Below are positions 1 through 6,620 of a DNA stretch of 10,028 bases, piece after piece. Both the position numbers and the translations under genes were made by a program. The notes beneath the pieces are model-generated. The model was not told the DNA's origin, searched no databases, and saw only the letters and a list, made by a program, of their open reading frames with translations. Position 1 is the stretch's first letter; every line of letters starts with the position of its first letter. Origin of the DNA: Dysgonomonas sp. (lineage in GTDB: Bacteria; Bacteroidota; Bacteroidia; Bacteroidales; Dysgonomonadaceae); NCBI GenBank assembly GCA_003523545.1, contig DQAM01000289.1:1-10028 (forward strand), read 5' to 3'.

Positions 1-1901
1 TCATTATGCTGTCGTCTATGATGGGCCTGAAACTGCCTTTCCAGTTCTCTTTTCCCGGTTCGGACTGGGTAGTACTGATATTGGCTACCTTTCTGTTCTT
101 CTATGGCGGAATGCCTTTCCTGCAAGGAGCTAAAATGGAATTGAAAGGTAAAAACCCGGCAATGATGACTCTGATATCTATGGGTATCACCGTTGCCTAT
201 ATATACAGCCTGTACGCATTTATATCGAACCATTTCTTCCATACGTCAGGCTATCGGATGGACTTTTTCTGGGAGCTGGCGACATTGATCGTAATCATGT
301 TGCTCGGTCACTGGATTGAAATGCGTGCCGTTGGTAATGCAGGCAACGCCTTACAGAAAATGGCGGAGTTACTGCCCGGAAGTGCCCACCTTGTAGATGA
401 TGACGGCAAGTTAACCGATGTTCCCCTACAACAAATACACGAAGGGCAATATGTGATAGTCAAATCGGGAGAGAAGGTGCCAGCCGACGGAAAGATCATA
501 TCGGGGGAAACCACCGTTAACGAGTCGATGGTAACCGGCGAAGCAAAAGCCGTAAGCAAAAGTATAGGCGATAGAGTTATCGGCGGTTCGGTAAACGGAA
601 GCGGAGCCATTACCGTTGAAGTGACGGGAACAGGAGAATCCGGATTTCTCGCGCAGGTGATGAAACTGGTCAGTGAAGCACAACAGGAAAAGTCCCGCTC
701 CGAAACATTATCGGACAAGGTAGCCAAAGCCTTATTTTATATTGCCGTTACTGTAGGCATTGTCGCTTTTGTTGTATGGTTCGTGCTGACGAAAGACCTC
801 AATGTAGCTCTCGAACGCTTAGTGACCGTGCTTATTATAGCCTGCCCCCATGCTTTAGGGCTGGCTATCCCGCTTGTCGTGGCCCGCTCAACATCGCTGG
901 GCGCACGTAACGGACTTCTTATACGCAACAGGAACGCCCTTGAAAAAGCAAAGGCGGTTTCTGTCGTTACGATGGATAAGACAGGCACGCTGACGGAAGG
1001 CAATTTCCGTGTTTCCGCCATCGAGAGCCTTTCCCCGAAGTGGAACGACGAACAGGTATTAAGTATCCTGGCGGCAATGGAAAGCAATTCAAACCATCCG
1101 CTTGCCATAGGTATTCTCGAAGAAGCGAAACACCGTAATACGGCTTATCCCAAAGCCGGGAACGTTCATGTTATCAGCGGGACAGGACTAAGCGGAACGG
1201 TAGAGGGAAAAGAGGTAAAGATCGTAAAGGCGTCATATCTGGACGACAATAAACTCTCATACGATAAAGAAAAGTTCGATGGTCTGGCCCGTAAGGGTAA
1301 TTCGGTAAGCTATCTTTTGGTGGATGGCGAGATTGCAGGATTGGTTGCTCAGGGCGATGAGATCAAACAGGAAGCAAAGGAGACGGTCGAAGGTCTGAAA
1401 AGAATGAATATCGACCCGGTAATGCTGACGGGCGATAATGAGGGTTATGCACGTAGCGTAGCCGCCGAGGTCGGCATCGGGGATGTTCATGCGGGATTAT
1501 TGCCGGAAGATAAGGAGAAAGTGATCTCTTCTTACCAGAAGGAAGGAAAATCTGTAATGATGGTCGGCGACGGTGTGAATGATGCGCCTGCGCTGGCAAG
1601 AGCGGATATAGGCGTGGCAATCGGAGCGGGAACGGATGTGGCCATCGACTCGGCCGATGTGGTATTGGTAAAGAGTAATCCGTCGGATATCCTGCATTTC
1701 TTTTCGCTTGCAAAGAACACTACCCGTAAAATGGTTCAGAACCTTTGGTGGGGAGCGGGATATAATATAATCGCCATTCCTCTGGCAGCCGGAGTATTGG
1801 CACCGGTCGGCATTATTTTAAGCCCTGCCGTCGGTGCTATACTGATGTCCGTTAGCACCGTGGTTGTGGCAGTTAATGCAATGACTCTGAAAATGAAATG
1901 A
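1..1901 (+). CDS. copB: CopB-type (P1B-3) copper-translocating P-type ATPase, 5' end missing
   Basis: Inner-membrane ATPase that should export copper (Cu or Ag) from the cytoplasm using ATP. The reading frame is open to the left edge; the ATG at 6 is internal, because the first transmembrane helix and the usual His/Met-rich N-terminal tail of CopB proteins are absent. Residues are counted from that ATG. TGE of the actuator domain is at 177-179. The transmembrane metal site is CPH at 280-282, which marks the CopB subgroup rather than CPC (CopA). The phosphorylated Asp in DKTGT is D324, HP of the nucleotide domain is 364-365, TGD is 475-477 and GDGVND is 521-526. The two C-terminal helices start near N579 and 606, with the NLWWGAGYN and MSVST signatures of the family. 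All catalytic residues are present, so the gene looks functional. No downstream partner survives; an AraC-type remnant follows. Exact metal preference cannot be read from sequence alone. Confidence 0.93.
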   Translation, partial: IMLSSMMGLKLPFQFSFPGSDWVVLILATFLFFYGGMPFLQGAKMELKGKNPAMMTLISMGITVAYIYSLYAFISNHFFHTSGYRMDFFWELATLIVIMLLGHWIEMRAVGNAGNALQKMAELLPGSAHLVDDDGKLTDVPLQQIHEGQYVIVKSGEKVPADGKIISGETTVNESMVTGEAKAVSKSIGDRVIGGSVNGSGAITVEVTGTGESGFLAQVMKLVSEAQQEKSRSETLSDKVAKALFYIAVTVGIVAFVVWFVLTKDLNVALERLVTVLIIACPHALGLAIPLVVARSTSLGARNGLLIRNRNALEKAKAVSVVTMDKTGTLTEGNFRVSAIESLSPKWNDEQVLSILAAMESNSNHPLAIGILEEAKHRNTAYPKAGNVHVISGTGLSGTVEGKEVKIVKASYLDDNKLSYDKEKFDGLARKGNSVSYLLVDGEIAGLVAQGDEIKQEAKETVEGLKRMNIDPVMLTGDNEGYARSVAAEVGIGDVHAGLLPEDKEKVISSYQKEGKSVMMVGDGVNDAPALARADIGVAIGAGTDVAIDSADVVLVKSNPSDILHFFSLAKNTTRKMVQNLWWGAGYNIIAIPLAAGVLAPVGIILSPAVGAILMSVSTVVVAVNAMTLKMK

Positions 1902-1978
1902 GGCTTAACGGATTGAAAGCGTATGTTTCATACATAATATTATCTGACTGAAAATAATAGCGATGCAAATGGTAATGA

Positions 1979-2137
1979 AGTCTTGTCCTTATAGAAAATA
2001 AATTTATACTTCATACATCAAAATTCATGCTTACGGAGATAGCTGATCAGTTGGATTTTCCCAGTGAGACCTTGCTTTAGTTGCTATTATTGGTGGCATA
2101 CAGAGGTATCACCACGGAGTACAGGGCAAAAGTATAA
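1979..2137 (+). pseudogene. Remnant of an AraC-family regulator (C-terminal helix-turn-helix), frameshifted
   Basis: From 1994 the frame reads ENKFILHTSKFMLTEIADQL and then DFPSET. This matches the usual AraC pattern of a helix ending in LL.T, then the second helix-turn-helix (LTEIA..L.F). It then meets a TAG at 2078. The next frame, from 2076, reads FSCYYWWHTEVSP, which resembles the FSRYFKKHTGVSP that normally follows. After one further base shift the original frame ends TEYRAKV and TAA (2135-2137), the normal AraC C terminus. One extra base near 2075 and one lost base near 2121 would explain this, so it is a decayed gene with two compensating frameshifts. No DNA for the N-terminal sensor domain is recognisable between 1902 and 1978. 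It lies 77 bp after the copper ATPase; AraC-type regulators often accompany such metal genes, but that link is inference. Confidence 0.68.
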
Positions 2138-2162
2138 CTGTCCCAAAAGTTGAATAAACAAC

Positions 2163-2202
2163 AAAACACCCTCATTACAACAAGCTGTAATGAGGGTGTT
2201 TT
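2163..2202. terminator. Perfect 17-bp inverted repeat, bidirectional intrinsic terminator
   Basis: Arms 2163-2179 and 2186-2202 are exact reverse complements with a 6-nt loop (ACAAGC). The arm ends give AAAA on one side and TTTT on the other, so the hairpin can end transcription in both directions. It sits where rightward transcription from the copper ATPase/AraC remnant meets leftward transcription from the minus-strand genes. That position fits a terminator shared by convergent units. Confidence 0.8.
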
Positions 2203-2256
2203 AATAAATCAGTACTTTTGAAACTATTTGTGAAATTAATTGTGTTTGGTATCTAC

Positions 2257-2436
2257 TTATGTGTCAACACACGTTTGATAGATATCATCGTATGTTTTCC
2301 AGTCATAATTTTCAGATTCCCTCAGAATCCATAGGCTTTCATTCTTAATATGTCTTATATACTGCAGACTGTAATTATGGTCTTCCATATAAGAAATAAG
2401 AAGAGGATACTTGGTTCTTAATTCTTGCAAGTCCAT
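2257..2436 (-). CDS. 59-residue ORF resembling the N terminus of a Bacteroidales tyrosine recombinase (probable remnant)
   Basis: Reads from an ATG at 2434-2436 to TAA at 2257-2259. The protein begins MDLQELRTKYPLLISYMEDH and continues with NYSLQYIRHIKNESLWIL and then YDWKTYDDIYQ. The opening LRTKYPLLISYMEDHNYS, the helix YIRHIKNE..WIL and the WKTYDDIY turn look like the N-terminal SAM-like core-binding domain of Bacteroidales site-specific integrases. This is from memory of the family, not a search. Nothing resembling the catalytic domain follows: the frame closes again six codons past the stop, and the terminator hairpin lies about 55 bp further on. It is therefore either a truncated integrase gene or an unrelated small protein. 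No clear TAnnTTTG box was found upstream. Confidence 0.45.
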   Translation of the reverse strand: MDLQELRTKYPLLISYMEDHNYSLQYIRHIKNESLWILRESENYDWKTYDDIYQTCVDT

Positions 2437-2536
2437 GAGATTTATTTTTATTAAAGTTAAAAACAGACTGGCAAGTTAGATGTAAAATCCAAAGAAATGA
2501 AAGTGTAAAATATTAAATATCTGATATATAATCTAA

Positions 2537-2650
2537 TCTGTTTGGATTCTTTTAATATTACGATTTTCCAGTAAATCCAAAAGTTTGGATTTACTTGAAC
2601 GGATAAAGAATGATCCGGAACTGGTGCATTTGTTGCAACAAGGAGAATAA
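2537..2650 (+). pseudogene. Orphan C-terminal coding tail of an unrecognised protein
   Basis: A plus-strand frame with no start codon is open from the TAA at 2534-2536 to a TAA at 2648-2650. Its last two-thirds look protein-like: SLDLLERIKNDPELVHLLQQ, then GE and stop. This is an amphipathic helical end of the kind seen at the C terminus of a longer protein. No upstream body is present, so if genuine it is a leftover from a deletion or from the insertion of neighbouring DNA. I do not recognise the family. The 26-bp palindrome lies inside it. Confidence 0.3.
2570..2595. repeat. 26-bp perfect palindrome (12-bp arms, AG centre)
   Basis: AGTAAATCCAAA at 2570-2581 is the exact reverse complement of TTTGGATTTACT at 2584-2595. 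The two-base centre makes it more like a protein-binding site than an RNA hairpin. The core TTTGGAT/ATCCAAA recurs at 2485-2493 (AAATCCAAA) and 2541-2548 (TTTGGATT), giving three occurrences in about 110 bp of non-coding DNA. It could be an operator, or a recombinase or replication-protein site; nothing decides between them. Confidence 0.5.
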
Positions 2651-2662
2651 TATTGTAAATTA

Positions 2663-3154
2663 TTAAATTGAATGTATTTTAAGGTAGCTCATTATTTCTT
2701 CTGTATAATAGGCTACCTTTTCTTCTATTTGCTGCGTCAGTAAGTCTAAATCGTCAAAGTCTGGTTTTTCTACCAACACCACTTCGAGTTCTGAATATTT
2801 AGGCTTTGTTGTTTGTTTTTCATTCCATTTAGTTTGTTTCAGTAAATTCCAATAGTTTGATTGAACTTCAGTATTTTGTCCCATCAACCAAAGTTCAAAT
2901 CGCATTTTTTCATGATTCAATACAATCCCAAATCGCAGCTTTCGCTCCCTTAAAAAATCATTAAAGAAATAGAAATAGGTATAATCCATATAACCTTGCG
3001 AAGTATTACCAAATGAGAAATCATTAATCATCGTTTTTGAAAAATGAGTTTTCAAAAACGACACATACTTTACCAACGCTGTATAGGCTTTTTGTATATC
3101 TCCTTTTGCCAACTGTTCTTTGTACAGCGCAGCGTAATCATTCATTGTTTTCAT
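2663..3154 (-). CDS. DUF7000-like protein of unknown function
   Basis: A 163-residue soluble protein, no signal peptide or membrane segment. The N-terminal pattern NDYAALYKEQL.KGDIQKAY, then LKTHFS, a QGYMDYTYF segment, LNHEKMRFELWLMGQN and the later EKPDFDDLDLLTQQIEE match, from memory, the DUF7000 family found in Bacteroidota and Firmicutes. The length is usual for that family and the protein looks complete. Its function is unknown. The ATG at 3152-3154 is used; a second ATG two codons in (MNDY) is equally possible, since no ribosome-binding site decides. It follows the GIY-YIG-like gene by 46 bp on the same strand, so it may be the last gene of that transcript or have its own promoter. It is AT-rich compared with the copper ATPase. 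A 13-bp inverted repeat lies inside the coding region. Confidence 0.75.
   Translation of the reverse strand: MKTMNDYAALYKEQLAKGDIQKAYTALVKYVSFLKTHFSKTMINDFSFGNTSQGYMDYTYFYFFNDFLRERKLRFGIVLNHEKMRFELWLMGQNTEVQSNYWNLLKQTKWNEKQTTKPKYSELEVVLVEKPDFDDLDLLTQQIEEKVAYYTEEIMSYLKIHSI
3031..3061. repeat. Perfect 13-bp inverted repeat inside the DUF7000-like gene
   Basis: TCGTTTTTGAAAA (3031-3043) and TTTTCAAAAACGA (3049-3061) are exact reverse complements around a 5-nt loop. It lies in codons for the conserved FLKTHFSKTM stretch, so it may be a by-product of the codons Phe-Leu-Lys and Phe-Ser-Lys. Either strand would form a stable hairpin in RNA or single-stranded DNA. Confidence 0.6.
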
Positions 3155-3200
3155 TATTTGTACGATAAAAAATCGAGTTTACCTTATAATCTTATTATCA

Positions 3201-4190
3201 TTATTCTTTATTTTTATCAATTTCATTAATCATCCAAAACATATCTTCTCGTTCTGTACCTTCATGGAGGAAATATGTTTTAGCATGTATTCCATTAGGA
3301 GCAACGGATTTACTGAAAAATCTCATTCCAATGGAATCCCATGTCGATAATTGAATACCAATACTGTTTAAATCAAGCTCATAACATTTTTTGAATCTTT
3401 TTGATTCTGTTGGAAAATCGAGGAATTGCTTATTATATTCGTTTGTATTGAAATATCTGATAAATGCAGCTTCAGCCGCAGTAATTTGCTCTTCTATGGG
3501 TACATCTTCAGGAAACACATAATTATAATCTTCAGGTTTAAGAGCTTGTATTTCTTCTTCAGAAAAACTTCCCGGTGCGAATGTCATGCCTGACATAATT
3601 GTAGGCTCAACACTCATTGACATAAACCATATCTCATAGTCTGGAAAGAACCTTTGAGTTGCATCGTATATTGCTATAGATTTTTCATGCGTTCTAAGCC
3701 TATCAATAGTTATACGTTTACCATCTGTACCAAATGCCTGCCCTATATATAAAACCTCCATATCCATTATTTGGGGAATTCTGTGTTGCTGAAGGCTAAG
3801 GCTATGAAAAACAAGATTTGCTTTGCCTTCTCCAGCCCAATCACCATTAGGAGCATAAAACTTTATTATAGAGTGTGGGTAAGGGCATTCTATTGATCCA
3901 ATCGGATTTAAAGGATTATTAACGGTAGTAATAAGATGTTCTTCACGTAAACCATTTACTGTAGAATAAAAAACGAGGTCTATTGTATCGTCTCTAATTA
4001 TGGTTTTAGTATTATCCAAATATATTTTTGGTGTCCGGCAAATAAAATATATATGCAATGGATGTTTTCGCATTTCCACTTGCTCCTCTTGTCTTATATC
4101 CATCTGATGAACAAAGAAAACGGTAGGTGTCATTAGTAGGGAGTTTTCCCAAATTCTCTTTTTATTCCTTGTATTTTCTATATCTGTCAT
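3201..4190 (-). CDS. Uncharacterised protein with a divergent GIY-YIG-like nuclease signature
   Basis: A 329-residue cytosolic protein, no signal peptide or membrane helix. Residues about 20-140 look beta-rich and are not recognised. From 145 the sequence reads MEVLYIGQAFGTDGKR and then IDRLRTHEK. This resembles the second half of a GIY-YIG core: strand with YIG (148-150), then a helix with Arg (R164/R166) and His168. After an insertion of about 70 residues, AEAAFIRYF (E240) and EYNKQF (N253) match the metal-binding Glu and the Asn of the ...LNPxYN... motif in that superfamily. A clear GIY strand is not seen, so the assignment is tentative. If right, it is a DNA-cleaving enzyme or a derived non-catalytic protein. 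It starts 12 bp after the metallopeptidase-like gene, so the two are almost certainly co-transcribed. The sequence is AT-rich, suggesting transfer as cargo. Confidence 0.55.
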   Translation of the reverse strand: MTDIENTRNKKRIWENSLLMTPTVFFVHQMDIRQEEQVEMRKHPLHIYFICRTPKIYLDNTKTIIRDDTIDLVFYSTVNGLREEHLITTVNNPLNPIGSIECPYPHSIIKFYAPNGDWAGEGKANLVFHSLSLQQHRIPQIMDMEVLYIGQAFGTDGKRITIDRLRTHEKSIAIYDATQRFFPDYEIWFMSMSVEPTIMSGMTFAPGSFSEEEIQALKPEDYNYVFPEDVPIEEQITAAEAAFIRYFNTNEYNKQFLDFPTESKRFKKCYELDLNSIGIQLSTWDSIGMRFFSKSVAPNGIHAKTYFLHEGTEREDMFWMINEIDKNKE

Positions 4191-4202
4191 AAAATCTACG
4201 TG

Positions 4203-4904
4203 TTAATAAATTGATTTATTTTCTATCCAACATTCAATATTCATTATAAAGTCATTTATCGTTTCAAAGTCTGTGCGCGTTATATGGTCAGGATTTTCAA
4301 TATCTACATTCTCCCATGCTTGCCAAAATTCAGTAACTATATCGAATAACTCGGGTTCAATGCTTTGCATCTGGGCTAAATGTTGAGAATAATCATTTGG
4401 TAAATGGTCTGCATATATTGAAATCAAATTACCTATATAACTGTTGAGATGCTTTGCTGAGTAAACACCGTTATTTTGAATACGTAATTTCCTAATGCTG
4501 TTTATATCGCATTGCATACCTTTTGAAGATAAAAAATCTTCTGGTACATACCCCATTTCTAAAAATTTAGGATAGATTTTATAATGATCCATACAGTTTC
4601 CTATATGGTCGCATAGTTTCTTATCAAAAACAACACTAAACTTAGGTTTCTCTCTCGCCGATAAATAAATCATGTTTGAGCCGTGTAGCCCCAAACTCCT
4701 AAACCAAGCATGAAGTAACTCATGTGCGACCGATGAGTTTGTAAATATTTGGGGGTTGACATAAACTGTTACACTATTATTAATTGAGAAATTTTCAAAA
4801 TAAGGCTTATTAAATATCTCAAATGTTACGGACATTTTATTTCGGATTTCCGACAATAGTTTTTTATTGTTTTCGTCTAAATGCTCTTCTGTATTAAATT
4901 TCAT
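4203..4904 (-). CDS. Uncharacterised HExxH zinc-metallopeptidase-like protein
   Basis: The frame is open from an ATG at 5018, but the start is placed at 4904 (protein begins MKFNTEEHLDENN, 233 residues). A promoter -7 box (4923-4930) lies inside the longer version, and the 38 extra residues are an unconvincing mix. HELLH at residues 61-65, preceded by a beta strand (SVTVYVNP) and SSVA, is a standard zinc-binding catalytic helix. His100/His107 and Asp106 in CDHIGNCMDHYK are possible further ligands about 35-45 residues on, an arrangement close to gluzincins. There is no signal peptide, so it acts in the cytoplasm. No helix-turn-helix is seen, which argues against the ImmA/IrrE repressor-cleaving type, though that kind of role remains possible. 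It is first in the leftward cluster, 12 bp ahead of the GIY-YIG-like gene, and AT-rich. The peptide substrate is unknown. Confidence 0.65.
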   Translation of the reverse strand: MKFNTEEHLDENNKKLLSEIRNKMSVTFEIFNKPYFENFSINNSVTVYVNPQIFTNSSVAHELLHAWFRSLGLHGSNMIYLSAREKPKFSVVFDKKLCDHIGNCMDHYKIYPKFLEMGYVPEDFLSSKGMQCDINSIRKLRIQNNGVYSAKHLNSYIGNLISIYADHLPNDYSQHLAQMQSIEPELFDIVTEFWQAWENVDIENPDHITRTDFETINDFIMNIECWIENKSIY

Positions 4905-4922
4905 ATATCTATTTAATTTCCA

Positions 4923-4930
4923 CAAAGATA
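4923..4930 (-). promoter_or_regulatory. Bacteroides-type -7 promoter box for the metallopeptidase-led cluster
   Basis: On the minus strand the bases read TATCTTTG, an exact match to the Bacteroides -7 consensus TAnnTTTG. Transcription would begin near 4917, about 13 nt before the ATG at 4904. A TTTG further upstream is 24 nt away, longer than the usual 19-21 nt, so the -33 element is weak or absent. This box decides the start codon of the gene. Confidence 0.6.
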
Positions 4931-5046
4931 TAAAATATAGCTGAGAAAATTTAACAAATATAAATTGATTAGCGCCACTCACTTCCAAACCCATTCCACA
5001 AACTGCCACCAACCACACAAACCGCTTTTAACCTGACAAATTCACT

Positions 5047-5078
5047 TACTTTTATTCTGCATTAATAGTGATGCAGAA
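5047..5078 (+). promoter_or_regulatory. Candidate promoter and leader hairpin of the DUF3945-topB operon
   Basis: TACTTTTA at 5047-5054 matches the Bacteroides -7 box at seven of eight positions. It is followed at once by an inverted repeat, TTCTGCAT (5055-5062) and ATGCAGAA (5071-5078), with an 8-nt spacer. The repeat would overlap the transcription start or lie at the 5' end of the message, about 16 bp before the ATG at 5095. It could be an operator for a regulator of excision or transfer, or a stabilising 5' hairpin. The remaining 4931-5046 shows nothing else convincing. Confidence 0.4.
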
Positions 5079-5094
5079 CTAAAAATATTGATAC

Positions 5095-6597
5095 ATGGAT
5101 GAAAAATTAAATCCGAAAGACAAAGTTCTTTTAATGAGAGAAGAGGGTGGAAACGAACTCAAAGTAGTGAAAGGCATAAATAAGAAAGGAAAGATTGATG
5201 CCGTCGATCCCATGAAGGCAAAGCAAAGTGATTTTCTCACCATTGACAGAAACGCCGACCCTATCGAAAACTTTTTCAAAAACTTCATCAGGCAGGCGAA
5301 GAATCCATCTCATACCGGATTTTTCGCTGTTACTGTGGATATGCTCGACAAAATCGTGCAGATGAAAGATGAAGATTTAGAGAAGTACCGCATCAATCCG
5401 AAAGATTTTATTGAAAAGCAGGAGCAATCGCGGAAAGCAGCAGATAATCAAAAAGAAGTAGTAACCGAAGAAAAAAAAGCAGACATGGAACAGAAACCAA
5501 CAACAGAACAGCAAAGCAATTACAAAGAATACGACACCAGCCGTATTCCTGAGGGTGAATATCAAAAGTACGGCATCAAGCCGGAGGATTTGGTAGGCGA
5601 AATGAAAGCCATGAGTTACGGGTATAAATCTCCGCATCTTGTAGACATCAATCCGAAAATCGAAGGAGTGGAATATCCCATGAAAGCCCGTCTTTCGTTG
5701 GATGAACAGGCAGACGGAAGCCTGAAATTCATTCCGCATCCCTATCAGCAGCAGGTCGATTTGGATAAGCCTTTTCAGGGCGTGATGCTTCCCGATGATG
5801 TCAAAGAGAACTTACTGGCTACCGGAAATGGCGGCAGGGTGGTAGAACTGGAACCTACTACCGGCGAGAAAGTACCCGCCCTTGTTTCCATCGACAAGAT
5901 TACCAACCGCCTGGAAGCCGTGCCGTTGGATAAACTGAATGTTTCCCAGAACCTCAAAGGCGTGGAACTGACGCCCGAACAGCAACAGGACATTAAAGCC
6001 GGAAAGAAAGTATTGGTAGAAGCCATGACTTCCCGCAATACCAAAGATGCTGAAAACCCTTTCAAGTTCGATGGCTATGTTCAGTTTAATGCAGCAAAAG
6101 GCTCCTACGATTTTACCTATGATGGACTTGACCGTAACCGTTACCGGCAAGATAATAAACAGGAAGCCAATCAGGAACAGCGGCAGCAACCGGCCGACGA
6201 ACAAAATAAGGTCCGCATCCCTAAAAAACTGCTCGGTGTTGACCTGAACAATACCCAACAGGATATGCTTCGCAACAACAAGGCAGTATATGTTCAGGGT
6301 ATGCTCAAAGACGGGCAAGACCAGCCATTCAATGCCTATGTAAAGGTGAATCAGGAAAAAGGCAAGCTCGACTTTTTCAAATGGAACCCCGACAAAGCTA
6401 AGAAGCAGGTTGCGGATGTGAAAGTTGCAGAGGGTAACAAAACGCAGGTAGCTGTCAACTCCCAAGGTAAAACCAACGAAGCGACGAAGAATGTAAAAGA
6501 ACCCCTTAAACAAGGTCAGCAGGCACCTACCGAACAACAGAAGCAGCAACAACAAATCAAAAAGCCTGTTAAGAAATCATCAGGAGTTAAAATGTAA
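5095..6597 (+). CDS. DUF4099/DUF3945 domain protein of a Bacteroidales conjugative element
   Basis: A 500-residue hydrophilic protein found next to topoisomerase III genes in Bacteroidales ICEs; its molecular role is unknown. Residues 1-105 form an unnamed N-terminal part (KVLLMREEGG...TVDMLDKI). Residues 106-142 are a charged linker rich in Lys, Glu and Gln. About 147-220 (RIPEGEYQKYGIKPEDLVGE, then MKAMSYGYKSP) looks like DUF4099. About 222-345 (GVMLPDDVKENLLATGNGGR, then VVEL) looks like DUF3945. A second, related unit starts near 379: LLGVDLNNTQQDMLRNNKAV parallels LKGVELTPEQQQDIKAGKKV near 287, so the C-terminal half carries an internal duplication. The last 60 residues are a Gln/Lys-rich basic tail, suited to nucleic-acid contact (inference). 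The stop is 23 bp before topB, in one operon. In CTnDOT an ORF (orf3) precedes exc in the same place. The higher GC contrasts with the adjacent leftward genes. Confidence 0.85.
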   Translation: MDEKLNPKDKVLLMREEGGNELKVVKGINKKGKIDAVDPMKAKQSDFLTIDRNADPIENFFKNFIRQAKNPSHTGFFAVTVDMLDKIVQMKDEDLEKYRINPKDFIEKQEQSRKAADNQKEVVTEEKKADMEQKPTTEQQSNYKEYDTSRIPEGEYQKYGIKPEDLVGEMKAMSYGYKSPHLVDINPKIEGVEYPMKARLSLDEQADGSLKFIPHPYQQQVDLDKPFQGVMLPDDVKENLLATGNGGRVVELEPTTGEKVPALVSIDKITNRLEAVPLDKLNVSQNLKGVELTPEQQQDIKAGKKVLVEAMTSRNTKDAENPFKFDGYVQFNAAKGSYDFTYDGLDRNRYRQDNKQEANQEQRQQPADEQNKVRIPKKLLGVDLNNTQQDMLRNNKAVYVQGMLKDGQDQPFNAYVKVNQEKGKLDFFKWNPDKAKKQVADVKVAEGNKTQVAVNSQGKTNEATKNVKEPLKQGQQAPTEQQKQQQQIKKPVKKSSGVKM

Positions 6598-6620
6598 TAC
6601 CACTAAAAAATCCAACGTAA

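Noticed and set aside
1921..1933. GTATG-TTT-CATAC hairpin after the copper ATPase
   Set aside because: A 5-bp AT-rich stem without a T-run is too weak for a terminator; the 17-bp hairpin at 2163-2202 is the better candidate.
2130..2220. Possible insertion-sequence end around the terminator (CAAAAGT at 2144-2150 and ACTTTTG at 2214-2220)
   Set aside because: Only 7 bp match outside the hairpin, no target duplication is seen and no transposase is present; I cannot tie it to a known IS.
2681..2719. AAGGTAGC / GCTACCTT inverted repeat at the end of the DUF7000-like gene as its terminator
   Set aside because: Only 8 bp with a 23-nt loop, inside the coding region, and no T-run follows on the minus strand.
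5812..6555. Minus-strand ORF of 247 codons opposite the DUF3945 gene
   Set aside because: It is antisense to a well-supported gene, and its Phe/Leu-rich composition is the mirror of the Lys/Glu/Gln-rich plus strand.
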